A stretch of DNA of 11,845 nt from RGIG8748 sp045532255 (GTDB taxonomy: Bacteria > Bacillota > Clostridia > UMGS1810), in NCBI GenBank assembly GCA_045532255.1, contig JAZSFO010000024.1, positions 1 through 11,845 on the forward strand. The letters are read 5' to 3'. The position numbers were made by a program, and so were the translations under genes. This document shows positions 1 through 6,206 of the stretch, piece by piece; position 1 is the first letter of the stretch, and each line of letters starts with the position of its first letter. The notes beneath the pieces are model-generated. The model saw only the letters and a list, made by a program, of their open reading frames with translations, did not search any database and was not told where the DNA came from.

Positions 1-1
1 G

Positions 2-295
2 CACCTTTGGTATGATTACTTAAGAGAATATCCTATCAGGTTTATAAGACAGAAAGTTATAGGAAAATATATTGTTGATTTTTACTGTGCCAAAGCAAAG
101 CTTATTATTGAATTGGATGGTTCGCAACATTATGATGATAAAGGAATAGAAAAAGATGCTTTGAGAACAGAGTTTCTAGAACAATATGGATTAAATGTTA
201 TAAGAGTATCAAATCTTGATATAAACAAAAACTTTGAGGGAGTGTGTATATTTATTGATAATGAAGTCAAACAATCCCTCAGTCAACTCCGTTGA
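2..295 (+). CDS. DUF559 endonuclease-like protein, 3' part
   Basis: An open frame enters from the left edge and gives 97 residues before TGA at 293-295. Starting at the first full codon (2-4) the protein reads HLWYDYLREYPIRF, then RQKVIGKYIVDFYC, then LIIELDGSQHY. This is the typical core of DUF559 proteins, which have the fold of very-short-patch-repair and other PD-(D/E)xK nucleases. Candidate metal-binding acidic residues are D26, E37 and D39 of the visible part. Family members are usually about 115-125 residues, so roughly 20 residues (normally containing an LR..MT.eE-type segment) lie outside the window. The biological role of the family is not settled; DNA cleavage is inferred from the fold. 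The last codons (SLSQLR) lie inside a palindromic repeat, so the natural C-terminus may have been replaced by read-in to that repeat. Sixty bases counted at 121-180 are about 32% G+C. Confidence 0.85.
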   Translation, partial: HLWYDYLREYPIRFIRQKVIGKYIVDFYCAKAKLIIELDGSQHYDDKGIEKDALRTEFLEQYGLNVIRVSNLDINKNFEGVCIFIDNEVKQSLSQLR

Positions 296-325
296 CAGCT
301 CCCTTTACACAAGGGAGCCTTTTTT
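275..325 (+). repeat. Two-hairpin palindromic repeat at the 3' end of the DUF559 gene
   Basis: Two adjacent perfect inverted repeats are visible: GTCAAC (282-287) with GTTGAC (291-296) around loop TCC, and GCTCCCTT (298-305) with AAGGGAGC (311-318) around loop TACAC. The first overlaps the last codons and the stop of the DUF559 gene. From memory, very similar CCCTCAGTC...GACAGCTCCCTTT...AAGGGAGCC modules recur between genes in many gut Clostridia and often sit next to DUF559 genes, so I call this a dispersed repeat. Only one copy is in this window, so repetition cannot be shown here. Confidence 0.6.
298..325 (+). terminator. Rho-independent terminator after the DUF559 gene
   Basis: An 8-bp perfect stem (298-305 with 311-318, loop 306-310) is followed by one C and six T (320-325). 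It starts 2 nt after the DUF559 stop codon and would end that transcript. It is the second hairpin of the palindromic repeat. Confidence 0.8.
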
Positions 326-326
326 A

Positions 327-529
327 TAAGTGTCGTTTATAAGTGTTGGAAAAATGCCGAAAATTTTCCAACCCTACTATTTTTGCTGATTTTACCCCTT
401 AAAAAGTATAGTTTTTTAGGGAAATTAATAGGCAAATGTATAAAAGTGTTGGTTTTTACCTCCTTCGGGGATATCCAACAGAAGGAGATTGCCATAACAG
501 GGCACATTGCTGAAAATGCAGTAAACCCA
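327..529. other. Non-coding gap with three imperfect hairpins
   Basis: I see no believable gene between 296 and 615. Three inverted repeats follow one another: 345-353 with 364-372 (GTTGGAAAA/TTTTCCAAC, 10-nt loop), 396-405 with 412-421 (one mismatch), and 447-452 with 475-480 (TGTTGG/CCAACA, containing a small CC-TTCG-GG hairpin at 462-469). The word AAGTGTTGG occurs at both 341-349 and 444-452. None of the hairpins is followed by a proper T-run on the plus strand. They could be remnants of mobile or repeat elements; function unknown. Confidence 0.45.
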
Positions 530-592
530 TTGACGGAATGTAATATTATTGATATAATTAGTGTAGTAAATATCAAGGAAGAGATTGCCATA
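485..592 (+). repeat. 12-nt direct repeat flanking a promoter
   Basis: GAGATTGCCATA is present at 485-496 and again at 581-592, exactly 96 nt apart. Similarity extends a little on both sides (AGAAG or GGAA before, CAG after). The copies flank the promoter at 530-558. They could be the relic of a small duplication or insertion. Confidence 0.5.
530..558 (+). promoter_or_regulatory. Sigma-A promoter for the small membrane protein gene
   Basis: TTGACG (530-535) and TATAAT (553-558) are separated by exactly 17 nt, which is 11 of 12 matches to the consensus at ideal spacing. Transcription would begin near 565, about 50 nt before the ATG at 616. Confidence 0.8.
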
Positions 593-602
593 CAGTAGAA
601 GT

Positions 603-607
603 GGAGG
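603..607 (+). promoter_or_regulatory. Ribosome binding site that fixes the start at 616
   Basis: GGAGG at 603-607 stands 8 nt before ATG 616. This favours ATG 616 over the in-frame GTG at 601, which overlaps the Shine-Dalgarno sequence itself. Confidence 0.85.
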
Positions 608-615
608 TCTGTGAT

Positions 616-999
616 ATGATAACTGAAAAAGAAATTAAAAAAGCAAAGATAATAAATTATTCTTGTTTAGGGGTAATTGTATTCTTTATTGTTTTAGCTT
701 TATTTATTTCTGTTTATTCCCATTACAGGCATACTTTTACACAATCCAAATGGGAAAATGATATAGAAAGCCGTTCACTTATTGTTGGAGATTTATTGAA
801 TGACTATGAGTTGATTGGTATGACAACACAAGAAATAGAAGATTTACTTGGTAAGAATAATAATGATTTTGGATATTTCGTTCAAGAAAACAGATATGTA
901 TATTATTTGGGTAGTAAACGCACAATTATTGATAGTGAATGGTTATTAATTGATTTTAAAGATAATTTGGTAGTCAATTATGAAATGACAACAGACTAA
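616..999 (+). CDS. Small membrane-anchored protein, possibly BamE/SmpA-like fold
   Basis: This is a 127-residue protein. A short charged N-terminus (MITEKEIKKAK) precedes one hydrophobic segment at about residues 13-34, so the rest (about 35-127) is probably outside the membrane. The soluble part contains ELIGMTTQEIEDLLGK (65-80), YYLGS (96-100), IDSEWLLIDF (105-114) and a final strand NLVVNYEMT. A 'GMT..EI..LLG' helix followed by strands resembles the BamE/SmpA-type fold seen in many small Firmicutes lipoproteins and membrane proteins; this is judged by eye only. It has its own promoter, a good ribosome binding site and a terminator, so it is a monocistronic gene. Two 60-base samples (661-720 and 901-960) are about 25% and 23% G+C, against 48% in a guaB sample, which suggests an accessory origin. 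Function unknown. Confidence 0.8.
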   Translation: MITEKEIKKAKIINYSCLGVIVFFIVLALFISVYSHYRHTFTQSKWENDIESRSLIVGDLLNDYELIGMTTQEIEDLLGKNNNDFGYFVQENRYVYYLGSKRTIIDSEWLLIDFKDNLVVNYEMTTD

Positions 1000-1027
1000 T
1001 AAAATGATAAGTAAATATTTATTATGG

Positions 1028-1054
1028 GGTAAAGTGATAAACTTTACCTTTTTT
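1028..1054 (+). terminator. Rho-independent terminator
   Basis: A perfect 8-bp stem GGTAAAGT (1028-1035) with ACTTTACC (1041-1048), loop GATAA, is followed by TTTTTT (1049-1054). It lies 28 nt after the stop of the small membrane protein gene. Confidence 0.9.
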
Positions 1055-1137
1055 CTTTATCCAAAAATCAATTTCTTTGCGAAATCTCAACAAAAAATTA
1101 TTCCACAGAAAATCGAGTTATAGGATTTGATCTTGAA

Positions 1138-1187
1138 ATTTGACAAATCCGTTTTTTTGTAGTATAATATCTTTTGTATTGTCAAAT
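1138..1187. promoter_or_regulatory. Inverted repeat bracketing the NlpC/P60 promoter
   Basis: ATTTGACAA at 1138-1146 and its exact reverse complement TTGTCAAAT at 1179-1187 are a perfect 9-bp inverted repeat with centres 41 bp apart, close to four helical turns. The left arm contains the -35 hexamer; the right arm lies just after the expected transcription start. It could be a pair of repressor half-sites, or chance similarity driven by the TTGACA motif. Confidence 0.4.
1140..1168 (+). promoter_or_regulatory. Consensus sigma-A promoter for the NlpC/P60 gene
   Basis: TTGACA (1140-1145), 17 nt, TATAAT (1163-1168): a perfect match to the vegetative consensus in both boxes with ideal spacing. 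Transcription should begin near 1175, giving a leader of about 64 nt before ATG 1239. Confidence 0.9.
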
Positions 1188-1203
1188 CGGCAGTACAAAT
1201 ACA

Positions 1204-1245
1204 ATGGAGGAAAGCCTCACACGAGGTATGTATGTTCAATGCTGA
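1204..1245 (+). promoter_or_regulatory. Leader region: possible 13-codon ORF and competing mini-hairpins
   Basis: ATG at 1204 opens a 13-codon frame (MEESLTRGMYVQC) ending at TGA 1243-1245, which overlaps the NlpC/P60 start as ATGcTGA. GAGG (1207-1210), CCTC (1215-1218) and GAGG (1223-1226) follow each other, so CCTC can pair with either purine block but not both. The GAGG nearest the start is 12 nt from ATG 1239, longer than normal, and is better placed (5 nt) for an out-of-frame ATG at 1232. I see no ribosome binding site for ATG 1204, so translation of the leader is speculative. Confidence 0.3.
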
Positions 1246-1985
1246 AAAAATTGAGTATTGCCGCTTTTGTGTGTGCATGCACCTTGTTTTTTGCAATCAG
1301 TGCTCATGCGGAAACGGTATCACTCGGAAGGGTCAATGCTGACGCTCTCAATATCCGTCCTCAGCCCACAACCGAGTGCACTTCTATGGGACTTCTTCCT
1401 ACAAATCACGAAGTAGTAATTGTAGGACAAGAAAACAACTGGTACAAGATACTTTACGGCAATTCATACGCCTATGTATCGGCAGACTACATAATTGTAA
1501 CACAGGCAAATGTGGAATATCAGACACCACAGCAGACACCATCTTATACAAACAGCTTTAATGTTCCTGTAATATCCGAAGCTGTTCCGTCCTATACGGG
1601 TTCGGCTAAACCGGGCGAGATTCTGGTAGAGGTTTCAAAGCAGTTTATTGGAACTCCCTATGTTTACGGCGGTATGTCCCCTGCAGGCTTTGACTGCTCG
1701 GGCTTTGTAAAATACTGCTACAGTCTTATGGGCGTAGATATCAACCGTGTAGCCAGCGACCAGGCTCTCAACGGCACAGAGGTAGCTATGGAAAATATAC
1801 TTCCCGGCGACATTCTTTGCTTTTCGTCATCAGTCGGTTCGGGCTATATAGGACACACGGGTATTTATGTGGGTAACGGTTACTTTATCCATTCTCCCCG
1901 TTCGGGATACTGCGTGGAAATTCTGCCCCTTTCTCTTACATCATACGGACAGAGGATAACAAACATACGCAGAATATTCTCATAA
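1239..1985 (+). CDS. Secreted SH3-NlpC/P60 peptidoglycan endopeptidase
   Basis: This 248-residue protein has a Sec signal peptide (MLKK, a hydrophobic core, then SAHA|ETVS; likely cleavage after residue 24). A bacterial SH3 domain follows at about 27-87, with the hallmark 'ALNIRPQPTTE' and 'NNWYKI' segments. A Ser/Thr/Pro/Gln-rich linker runs to about 125 and an NlpC/P60 domain from about 127 to 248. The catalytic cysteine is C153 in FDCSGF, the catalytic histidine is H206 in GHTGIYVG, and H218 in YFIHSP fits the third polar position. Family enzymes cut D-glutamyl-diaminopimelate (or similar) bonds in stem peptides, so a role in wall turnover or daughter-cell separation is inferred. ATG 1239 is chosen because the signal peptide begins exactly there; upstream in-frame TTG codons lie in the promoter. 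The gene is monocistronic, between its own promoter and terminator. Confidence 0.93.
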   Translation: MLKKLSIAAFVCACTLFFAISAHAETVSLGRVNADALNIRPQPTTECTSMGLLPTNHEVVIVGQENNWYKILYGNSYAYVSADYIIVTQANVEYQTPQQTPSYTNSFNVPVISEAVPSYTGSAKPGEILVEVSKQFIGTPYVYGGMSPAGFDCSGFVKYCYSLMGVDINRVASDQALNGTEVAMENILPGDILCFSSSVGSGYIGHTGIYVGNGYFIHSPRSGYCVEILPLSLTSYGQRITNIRRIFS

Positions 1986-2001
1986 AGGGAATGAAAGAAA
2001 T

Positions 2002-2046
2002 GCACAGACCATTATTGATTTTGTCACTTGACGGTCTGTGCTTTTT
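2002..2046 (+). terminator. Rho-independent terminator after the NlpC/P60 gene
   Basis: A 9-bp perfect stem GCACAGACC (2002-2010) with GGTCTGTGC (2033-2041) is followed by TTTTT (2042-2046). The 22-nt loop contains a small GTCA-CT-TGAC hairpin near its 3' end that may stack on the main stem. Confidence 0.88.
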
Positions 2047-2083
2047 AATTCCTATTTTTTCTGCAGAATTTTAAATTTTATGA

Positions 2084-2112
2084 TTGACTAAAAGCCAATT
2101 TTAATATATACT
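2084..2112 (+). promoter_or_regulatory. Probable sigma-A promoter of guaB
   Basis: TTGACT (2084-2089), 17 nt, TATACT (2107-2112): each box matches 5 of 6 consensus bases. A better TATAAT lies at 2113-2118 but would need a 23-nt spacer. The expected start near 2119 leaves a leader of only about 37 nt, too short for a purine riboswitch. Confidence 0.65.
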
Positions 2113-2155
2113 TATAATAATATAGATATGATAATGAAACTTAAGGGGGATACTT

Positions 2156-3616
2156 ATGACAGAAAAATTTGCATACGAAGGACTTACATTTGATGATGTG
2201 CTCCTTATACCTCAGGAATCGGATATACTTCCCAATTCTGTCGATATGAGAACAAATCTTACACAATCCATCACACTCAACATACCTCTTATGAGTGCTG
2301 CAATGGATACCGTTACAGAATCGGCTATGGCTATTGCCATTGCAAGAGAGGGCGGTATTGGTATAATACACAAGAATATGACAATAGAACAGCAGGCAAC
2401 CGAAGTGGACAAGGTTAAGAGAAGCGAGCACGGAGTAATCGTAGATCCCTTCCGCCTTTCGGAAAACCACACTCTTGCCGAGGCTGATGCTCTTATGGGC
2501 AAGTATAAGATAAGCGGTGTGCCCATCACCGAAGAAGACGGCAGACTCAAGGGTATAATAACAAACCGCGACCTGCGTTTTGAAACAGACTTCTCAAAGC
2601 CTATCAAAGAGGCTATGACAAGCACAAATCTGATTACTGCTCCCGAGGGTACAACCCTTGATGAAGCACAGCAGATTCTCCGCAGTGCAAAGATAGAAAA
2701 GCTCCCCATCGTAGATGCCAATGGCTTCCTCAAGGGACTTATCACAATTAAGGATATAGAAAAGTCCGTTAAATACCCCAATGCAGCCAAGGATTCCAAC
2801 GGCAGACTTCTTGCAGGTGCCGCAATCGGCATAACAGATGATGTTCTTGACCGTGTAGAAGCTCTTGTTGCGGCTAAGGTTGATGTGCTTGTTCTTGACT
2901 CTGCACACGGACACTCCTTAAACATCATGAGATGTCTTAAGAAGGTTAAGGATGCATATCCTCACATTCAGGTTATAGCAGGTAACATTGCAACAGGCGA
3001 AGCTGCCGAGGCTCTTATTAAGGCGGGCGCAGATGCCATAAAGGTTGGTATAGGACCCGGCTCCATCTGTACAACAAGAGTTGTTGCAGGTGTAGGTGTT
3101 CCTCAGGTTACTGCAATATATAACGCATATCAGACCGCAAAGAAATACAACATTCCCGTTATAGCAGACGGCGGTGTTAAGTATTCGGGCGACCTTCCCA
3201 AAGCAATCAGCGCAGGTGCCGATGTAATAATGATAGGCTCCCTTCTTGCAGGCTGTGAGGAAAGCCCCGGAGAATCAGAAATCTATCAGGGCAGACAGTT
3301 CAAGGTATACCGCGGAATGGGTTCAATTGCAGCTATGGAAGTCGGCAGTAAGGACCGTTACTTCCAGAACGGCACAAAGAAGCTTGTTCCCGAAGGCGTT
3401 GAGGGACGAGTTCCTTACAAGGGTGCTGTTGCTGATACAATCTATCAGCTTATGGGCGGTCTCCGTTCCAGCATGGGATACTGCGGTACTCCCACAATTC
3501 CTGAGCTTAAGGAAAGAGGCAAGTTTGTAAGAATTACTGCCGCAGGTCTCAGAGAGAGCCATCCTCACGATATATCTATAACAAAGGAAGCACCTAACTA
3601 CAGCAGTAACATATAA
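2156..3616 (+). CDS. guaB: IMP dehydrogenase
   Basis: This enzyme oxidises IMP to XMP with NAD+, the committed step of GTP synthesis. The protein has 486 residues, normal for bacterial enzymes. It starts with the family signature LTFDDVLLIPQ (10-20). Two CBS domains follow at about 95-205 (MTSTNLITAPEGTTLDEA at 154-171 opens the second). The catalytic TIM barrel then resumes with DSAHGHS (248-254) and GIGPGSICTTR (298-308), which contains the catalytic Cys305. ADGGVKYSGD (337-346) and YRGMGS (385-390) bind the IMP phosphate. The mobile-flap Arg-Tyr pair is R401-Y402 in KDRYF, and EGRVPYKG is at 416-423. The C-terminus SHPHDISITKEAPNY is typical. A strong Shine-Dalgarno (AAGGGGG at 2143-2149) stands 6 nt before the ATG. 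The gene is intact, monocistronic, and converges on spoIIE. No regulatory element beyond the promoter is visible. Confidence 0.98.
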   Translation: MTEKFAYEGLTFDDVLLIPQESDILPNSVDMRTNLTQSITLNIPLMSAAMDTVTESAMAIAIAREGGIGIIHKNMTIEQQATEVDKVKRSEHGVIVDPFRLSENHTLAEADALMGKYKISGVPITEEDGRLKGIITNRDLRFETDFSKPIKEAMTSTNLITAPEGTTLDEAQQILRSAKIEKLPIVDANGFLKGLITIKDIEKSVKYPNAAKDSNGRLLAGAAIGITDDVLDRVEALVAAKVDVLVLDSAHGHSLNIMRCLKKVKDAYPHIQVIAGNIATGEAAEALIKAGADAIKVGIGPGSICTTRVVAGVGVPQVTAIYNAYQTAKKYNIPVIADGGVKYSGDLPKAISAGADVIMIGSLLAGCEESPGESEIYQGRQFKVYRGMGSIAAMEVGSKDRYFQNGTKKLVPEGVEGRVPYKGAVADTIYQLMGGLRSSMGYCGTPTIPELKERGKFVRITAAGLRESHPHDISITKEAPNYSSNI

Positions 3617-3638
3617 AAAAATAAGGGAATGTAAAATA

Positions 3639-3861
3639 AAGCGCAGAGCGCTTATAGGCTTGATTATTGATTACCCATAGTGTAAATAACAGTAGAATAA
3701 AATTTATGTAGAAATCTGCATTTTTGCAGATTTCTCATATTTTTAGCCTATAAGCTCTAAGCGAACTTCACCACTCGACGTACCTTTGTACGCCTTCGGG
3801 TACCCTCAAATGAGGCTTTTGCCTCATTTGAGTTCAGTTCGCTTATTCTGCATCTTTTTTT
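3639..3861. other. Nested and competing hairpins between guaB and spoIIE
   Basis: At least five stems are visible: AAGCGC/GCGCTT (3639-3644 with 3648-3653, 3-nt loop); a long-range 10-bp helix 3651-3660 with 3745-3754, enclosing the hairpin 3710-3735; a 10-bp helix 3758-3767 with 3836-3845; inside it CGTAC/GTACG (3779-3783 with 3788-3792) and a perfect 12-bp TTTT-loop hairpin 3805-3816 with 3821-3832. The first stem and the long-range helix share 3651-3653, so they exclude each other. Seven T at 3855-3861 follow the outer helix by 9 nt. The modular palindromes look like an intergenic repeat element that may double as a bidirectional terminator for two convergent genes. No coding potential seen. 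Confidence 0.6.
3710..3735 (+). terminator. Probable guaB terminator hairpin
   Basis: A perfect 11-bp stem AGAAATCTGCA (3710-3720) with TGCAGATTTCT (3725-3735) and loop TTTT begins 94 nt after the guaB stop. The tail CATATTTTT is a weak U-tract, so termination may instead depend on the more distal hairpins. Confidence 0.5.
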
Positions 3862-3883
3862 ACATCCCCATTACTTAATCTAT

Positions 3884-6199
3884 TTACCACACACTTACTG
3901 CAATTACCGTCATATCATCCTTTGCTTTCCCATTAGTGTGCGAGAGTGCATCATTAAGAAGCTGAGATGCCATATACTGCGGATTATCTGTTTGTATATC
4001 CTTTATTCTTTTTATAATTCTATCCTCTCCGTCATAATTTATTGCATCTGTCACTCCGTCCGACATGAGCACTATCATCGACACATCCTTGGCATCGAGC
4101 GTATGGCATTTTATTTCTCCGCAGTCTGCGATAACGCCAAACGGCAACGACTCCGAACAGACAGCAAATACGCCGTCCGTTGTTTTTACATAACCTGTCG
4201 CGGCACCAAACTTATATATATCTATTTTTCCGCTGTGTCTTCCCACCGAACAGACATCCATTGTGGCAAAGCTGTCTCCGGATGATGTTACGATAAGAGA
4301 AGAATTTATTACTTCAAGTGCCGTTTCGATTTCTATTCCCGACGAAACAAAGCTCTTTAATAGACCTATTGCGGTCATGCTTTCGTATTTTGCACTTTTT
4401 CCCGTACCCATGCCGTCGCTTATTGCGGCAACTACATTTCCTGCAGGGGATTCCAGGGCAGTAAAGCTGTCCCCGCAAACGGTCTCACCGCTTCTGATTG
4501 CAGAGGCGTTTCCTACACTTACCTTATATTTCCCTGCTTTCCTATAAATAAGCTTTATTCCTTCCTCTGTCTGCATGACAGCGCTTAGGACGGCATCGCT
4601 TTTTGTTATCTCTCCGATGACTTCGGCTATGACACTTTTTTCCTTGTCACCCAGCGAGTTTCTGTTTAGTGTAATCTCTGCCATAAAGTCTTCCTCGCTC
4701 TTTAAGAAGGTTACATCATTTATCCCTGTTTTTTCCTTGTCCAGTCTTGTCTTTAATTCTTTTTCTGCAGGGATATCGGGATACATCATAAATTCCCTGC
4801 CGAGCATTTTTACCGACTGAGACACACCGAGAAGTAAATTTGACATAAGGTGTCTGTTCTCCCCTGCCCTCTGTCTCCAGATTTTCTCTACCTTGTATAT
4901 TCTGTACATTCTGTTAAATTCCCCGACAAAATCCTTTATCTTGATGCACTTTCCATAGAAAGGCGGGGGGACATCGCTTTCTTCTACCAAACCCTTTTTC
5001 TCCGCCACAGAGAGCATTTCAAACATACCCTTGTAGCTATCCTTTACACATCTTTCCCAGCAGTTATATTTGAGCCCGCAGGACGGACATATTTTTGAAG
5101 AAGCTGTATCGAGCATATGTATGATATATCCCTGAGACATGGAATCATCACCAAGTCCCGAGACATAGCTTTTGGAAACCTCTTTATAGGAATCTGCAAG
5201 AGCATCGAGTCTTGTTGCAACCTTTGTACGAAGCTTGTCCTGCTCTACAAATGCCTTTGTAGCCATATGAACTGTTTTGGCAGGAAGCGATGACAAATAG
5301 CCTGTTACACCCTCGGGCAAAAGGGCAAAAATTATTGCAGAGGTAATAACCTCAAATATATCAAAGGGCATATATTCCCCTTGATAAAAGGCAGAAAGAA
5401 TCGTGTTTGCAAGCACAAAGCCCATAACTACTCCCCATTTGCCAAAGCGCTTGAAAATCCCCGAGGACAGCGACGCAAAGGCAAATGCCCCCACAGATGC
5501 TATAGTCTCACCCTTGGCTCCCGCTACAAAGCCAAGCACGATACCCATAGCAGATGCCGACGAAATATCGCCTCCGAGATTTATTACAAAAAGAACGGCA
5601 ATAGACAGAATAACCGATATATCCATTCCGAAAACAAGCGGAATATTTGCCGTGCACCTTATAACCATAGCTATAAGAACATATACGGAGATTATCTCCG
5701 TATCCAATATGTATCTTCTCTCCCTACCCTTTGCAATAAGAGGAACTGCCCTTTCGAATACATATACACCGAAAAAGCACACTGTACACTCTGCCAGCAC
5801 AAGAAGATAATCATACCAGTATGCTGCGTTTATGACATTTCTTATCACGGACGAAAGTGCCAGAAACAGCGTAATGCACACCGCCCTGACAGCCGTGCCT
5901 CTGCCGAGTATACCCATAAGAAAGGTTGCACCGACCATTGATACTATGTAAAAAAGTGCATCCATATCCGCACGAAAACGAATAAGGCCCATGACAGAAA
6001 AAATAAATGTTCCTATCCACCTTCCCGGAAGAAAGGATGCGGTATAGGCACTAAGGGCAAAGGGCGTTGCAGAATTCATAATACTGCATGCGGACATTGT
6101 ATAACACAAAATAAGATTACAGATATCGGTAATGCTTACGCTGAGTACCCGTCTGCTCCCCGTAAACATTTGTTTTCTTTTGGCTACTCTCTCGCTCAT
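3884..6199 (-). CDS. spoIIE: Stage II sporulation protein E, PP2C-type phosphatase
   Basis: In known sporulators SpoIIE sits at the polar septum, dephosphorylates SpoIIAA and so activates sigma-F in the forespore; it also interacts with the division machinery. The protein here has 771 residues (827 in B. subtilis). Roughly ten hydrophobic segments lie between residues 20 and 300. A cytoplasmic middle region (about 310-560) follows, with a Cys cluster C371-x2-C374-x5-C380-x3-C384. The PP2C domain at about 565-771 shows SDGMGTG (594-600, metal-binding D595), SDGVTDA (713-719, D714) and KDDMTVIAV (760-768, D761/D762). ATG 6199 is chosen because AAGGAG sits 7 nt upstream; a longer frame to 6334 would start inside the terminator of the preceding gene. 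No clear sigma-A promoter is visible upstream, which fits activation by Spo0A. The gene is intact and ends TGG-TAA. Confidence 0.97.
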   Translation of the reverse strand: MSERVAKRKQMFTGSRRVLSVSITDICNLILCYTMSACSIMNSATPFALSAYTASFLPGRWIGTFIFSVMGLIRFRADMDALFYIVSMVGATFLMGILGRGTAVRAVCITLFLALSSVIRNVINAAYWYDYLLVLAECTVCFFGVYVFERAVPLIAKGRERRYILDTEIISVYVLIAMVIRCTANIPLVFGMDISVILSIAVLFVINLGGDISSASAMGIVLGFVAGAKGETIASVGAFAFASLSSGIFKRFGKWGVVMGFVLANTILSAFYQGEYMPFDIFEVITSAIIFALLPEGVTGYLSSLPAKTVHMATKAFVEQDKLRTKVATRLDALADSYKEVSKSYVSGLGDDSMSQGYIIHMLDTASSKICPSCGLKYNCWERCVKDSYKGMFEMLSVAEKKGLVEESDVPPPFYGKCIKIKDFVGEFNRMYRIYKVEKIWRQRAGENRHLMSNLLLGVSQSVKMLGREFMMYPDIPAEKELKTRLDKEKTGINDVTFLKSEEDFMAEITLNRNSLGDKEKSVIAEVIGEITKSDAVLSAVMQTEEGIKLIYRKAGKYKVSVGNASAIRSGETVCGDSFTALESPAGNVVAAISDGMGTGKSAKYESMTAIGLLKSFVSSGIEIETALEVINSSLIVTSSGDSFATMDVCSVGRHSGKIDIYKFGAATGYVKTTDGVFAVCSESLPFGVIADCGEIKCHTLDAKDVSMIVLMSDGVTDAINYDGEDRIIKRIKDIQTDNPQYMASQLLNDALSHTNGKAKDDMTVIAVSVW

Positions 6200-6206
6200 A
6201 AAAATT

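Noticed and set aside
383..598. Open frame of 71 codons on the plus strand
   Set aside because: No ribosome binding site before ATG 383. The frame runs through two hairpins and a near-consensus promoter (530-558), and its product resembles nothing I know. A minus-strand frame over the same region (337-591) is likewise unsupported.
1140..1238. Longer N-terminus for the NlpC/P60 protein from TTG 1140
   Set aside because: That start codon lies in the -35 hexamer, so it would not be transcribed from the visible promoter. A clean signal peptide begins at ATG 1239.
2119..2155. Possible purine riboswitch or other leader control before guaB
   Set aside because: The expected leader is about 37 nt and shows no conserved riboswitch elements.
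2212..2928. 238-codon minus-strand frame opposite guaB
   Set aside because: Shadow of guaB; Ser/Arg/Ile-rich composition typical of antisense translation, with no matching promoter or ribosome site.
5381..5941. Long plus-strand frames opposite the spoIIE membrane region
   Set aside because: Complement of hydrophobic codons gives basic, Lys/Arg/Asn-rich shadows; no independent evidence for a gene.
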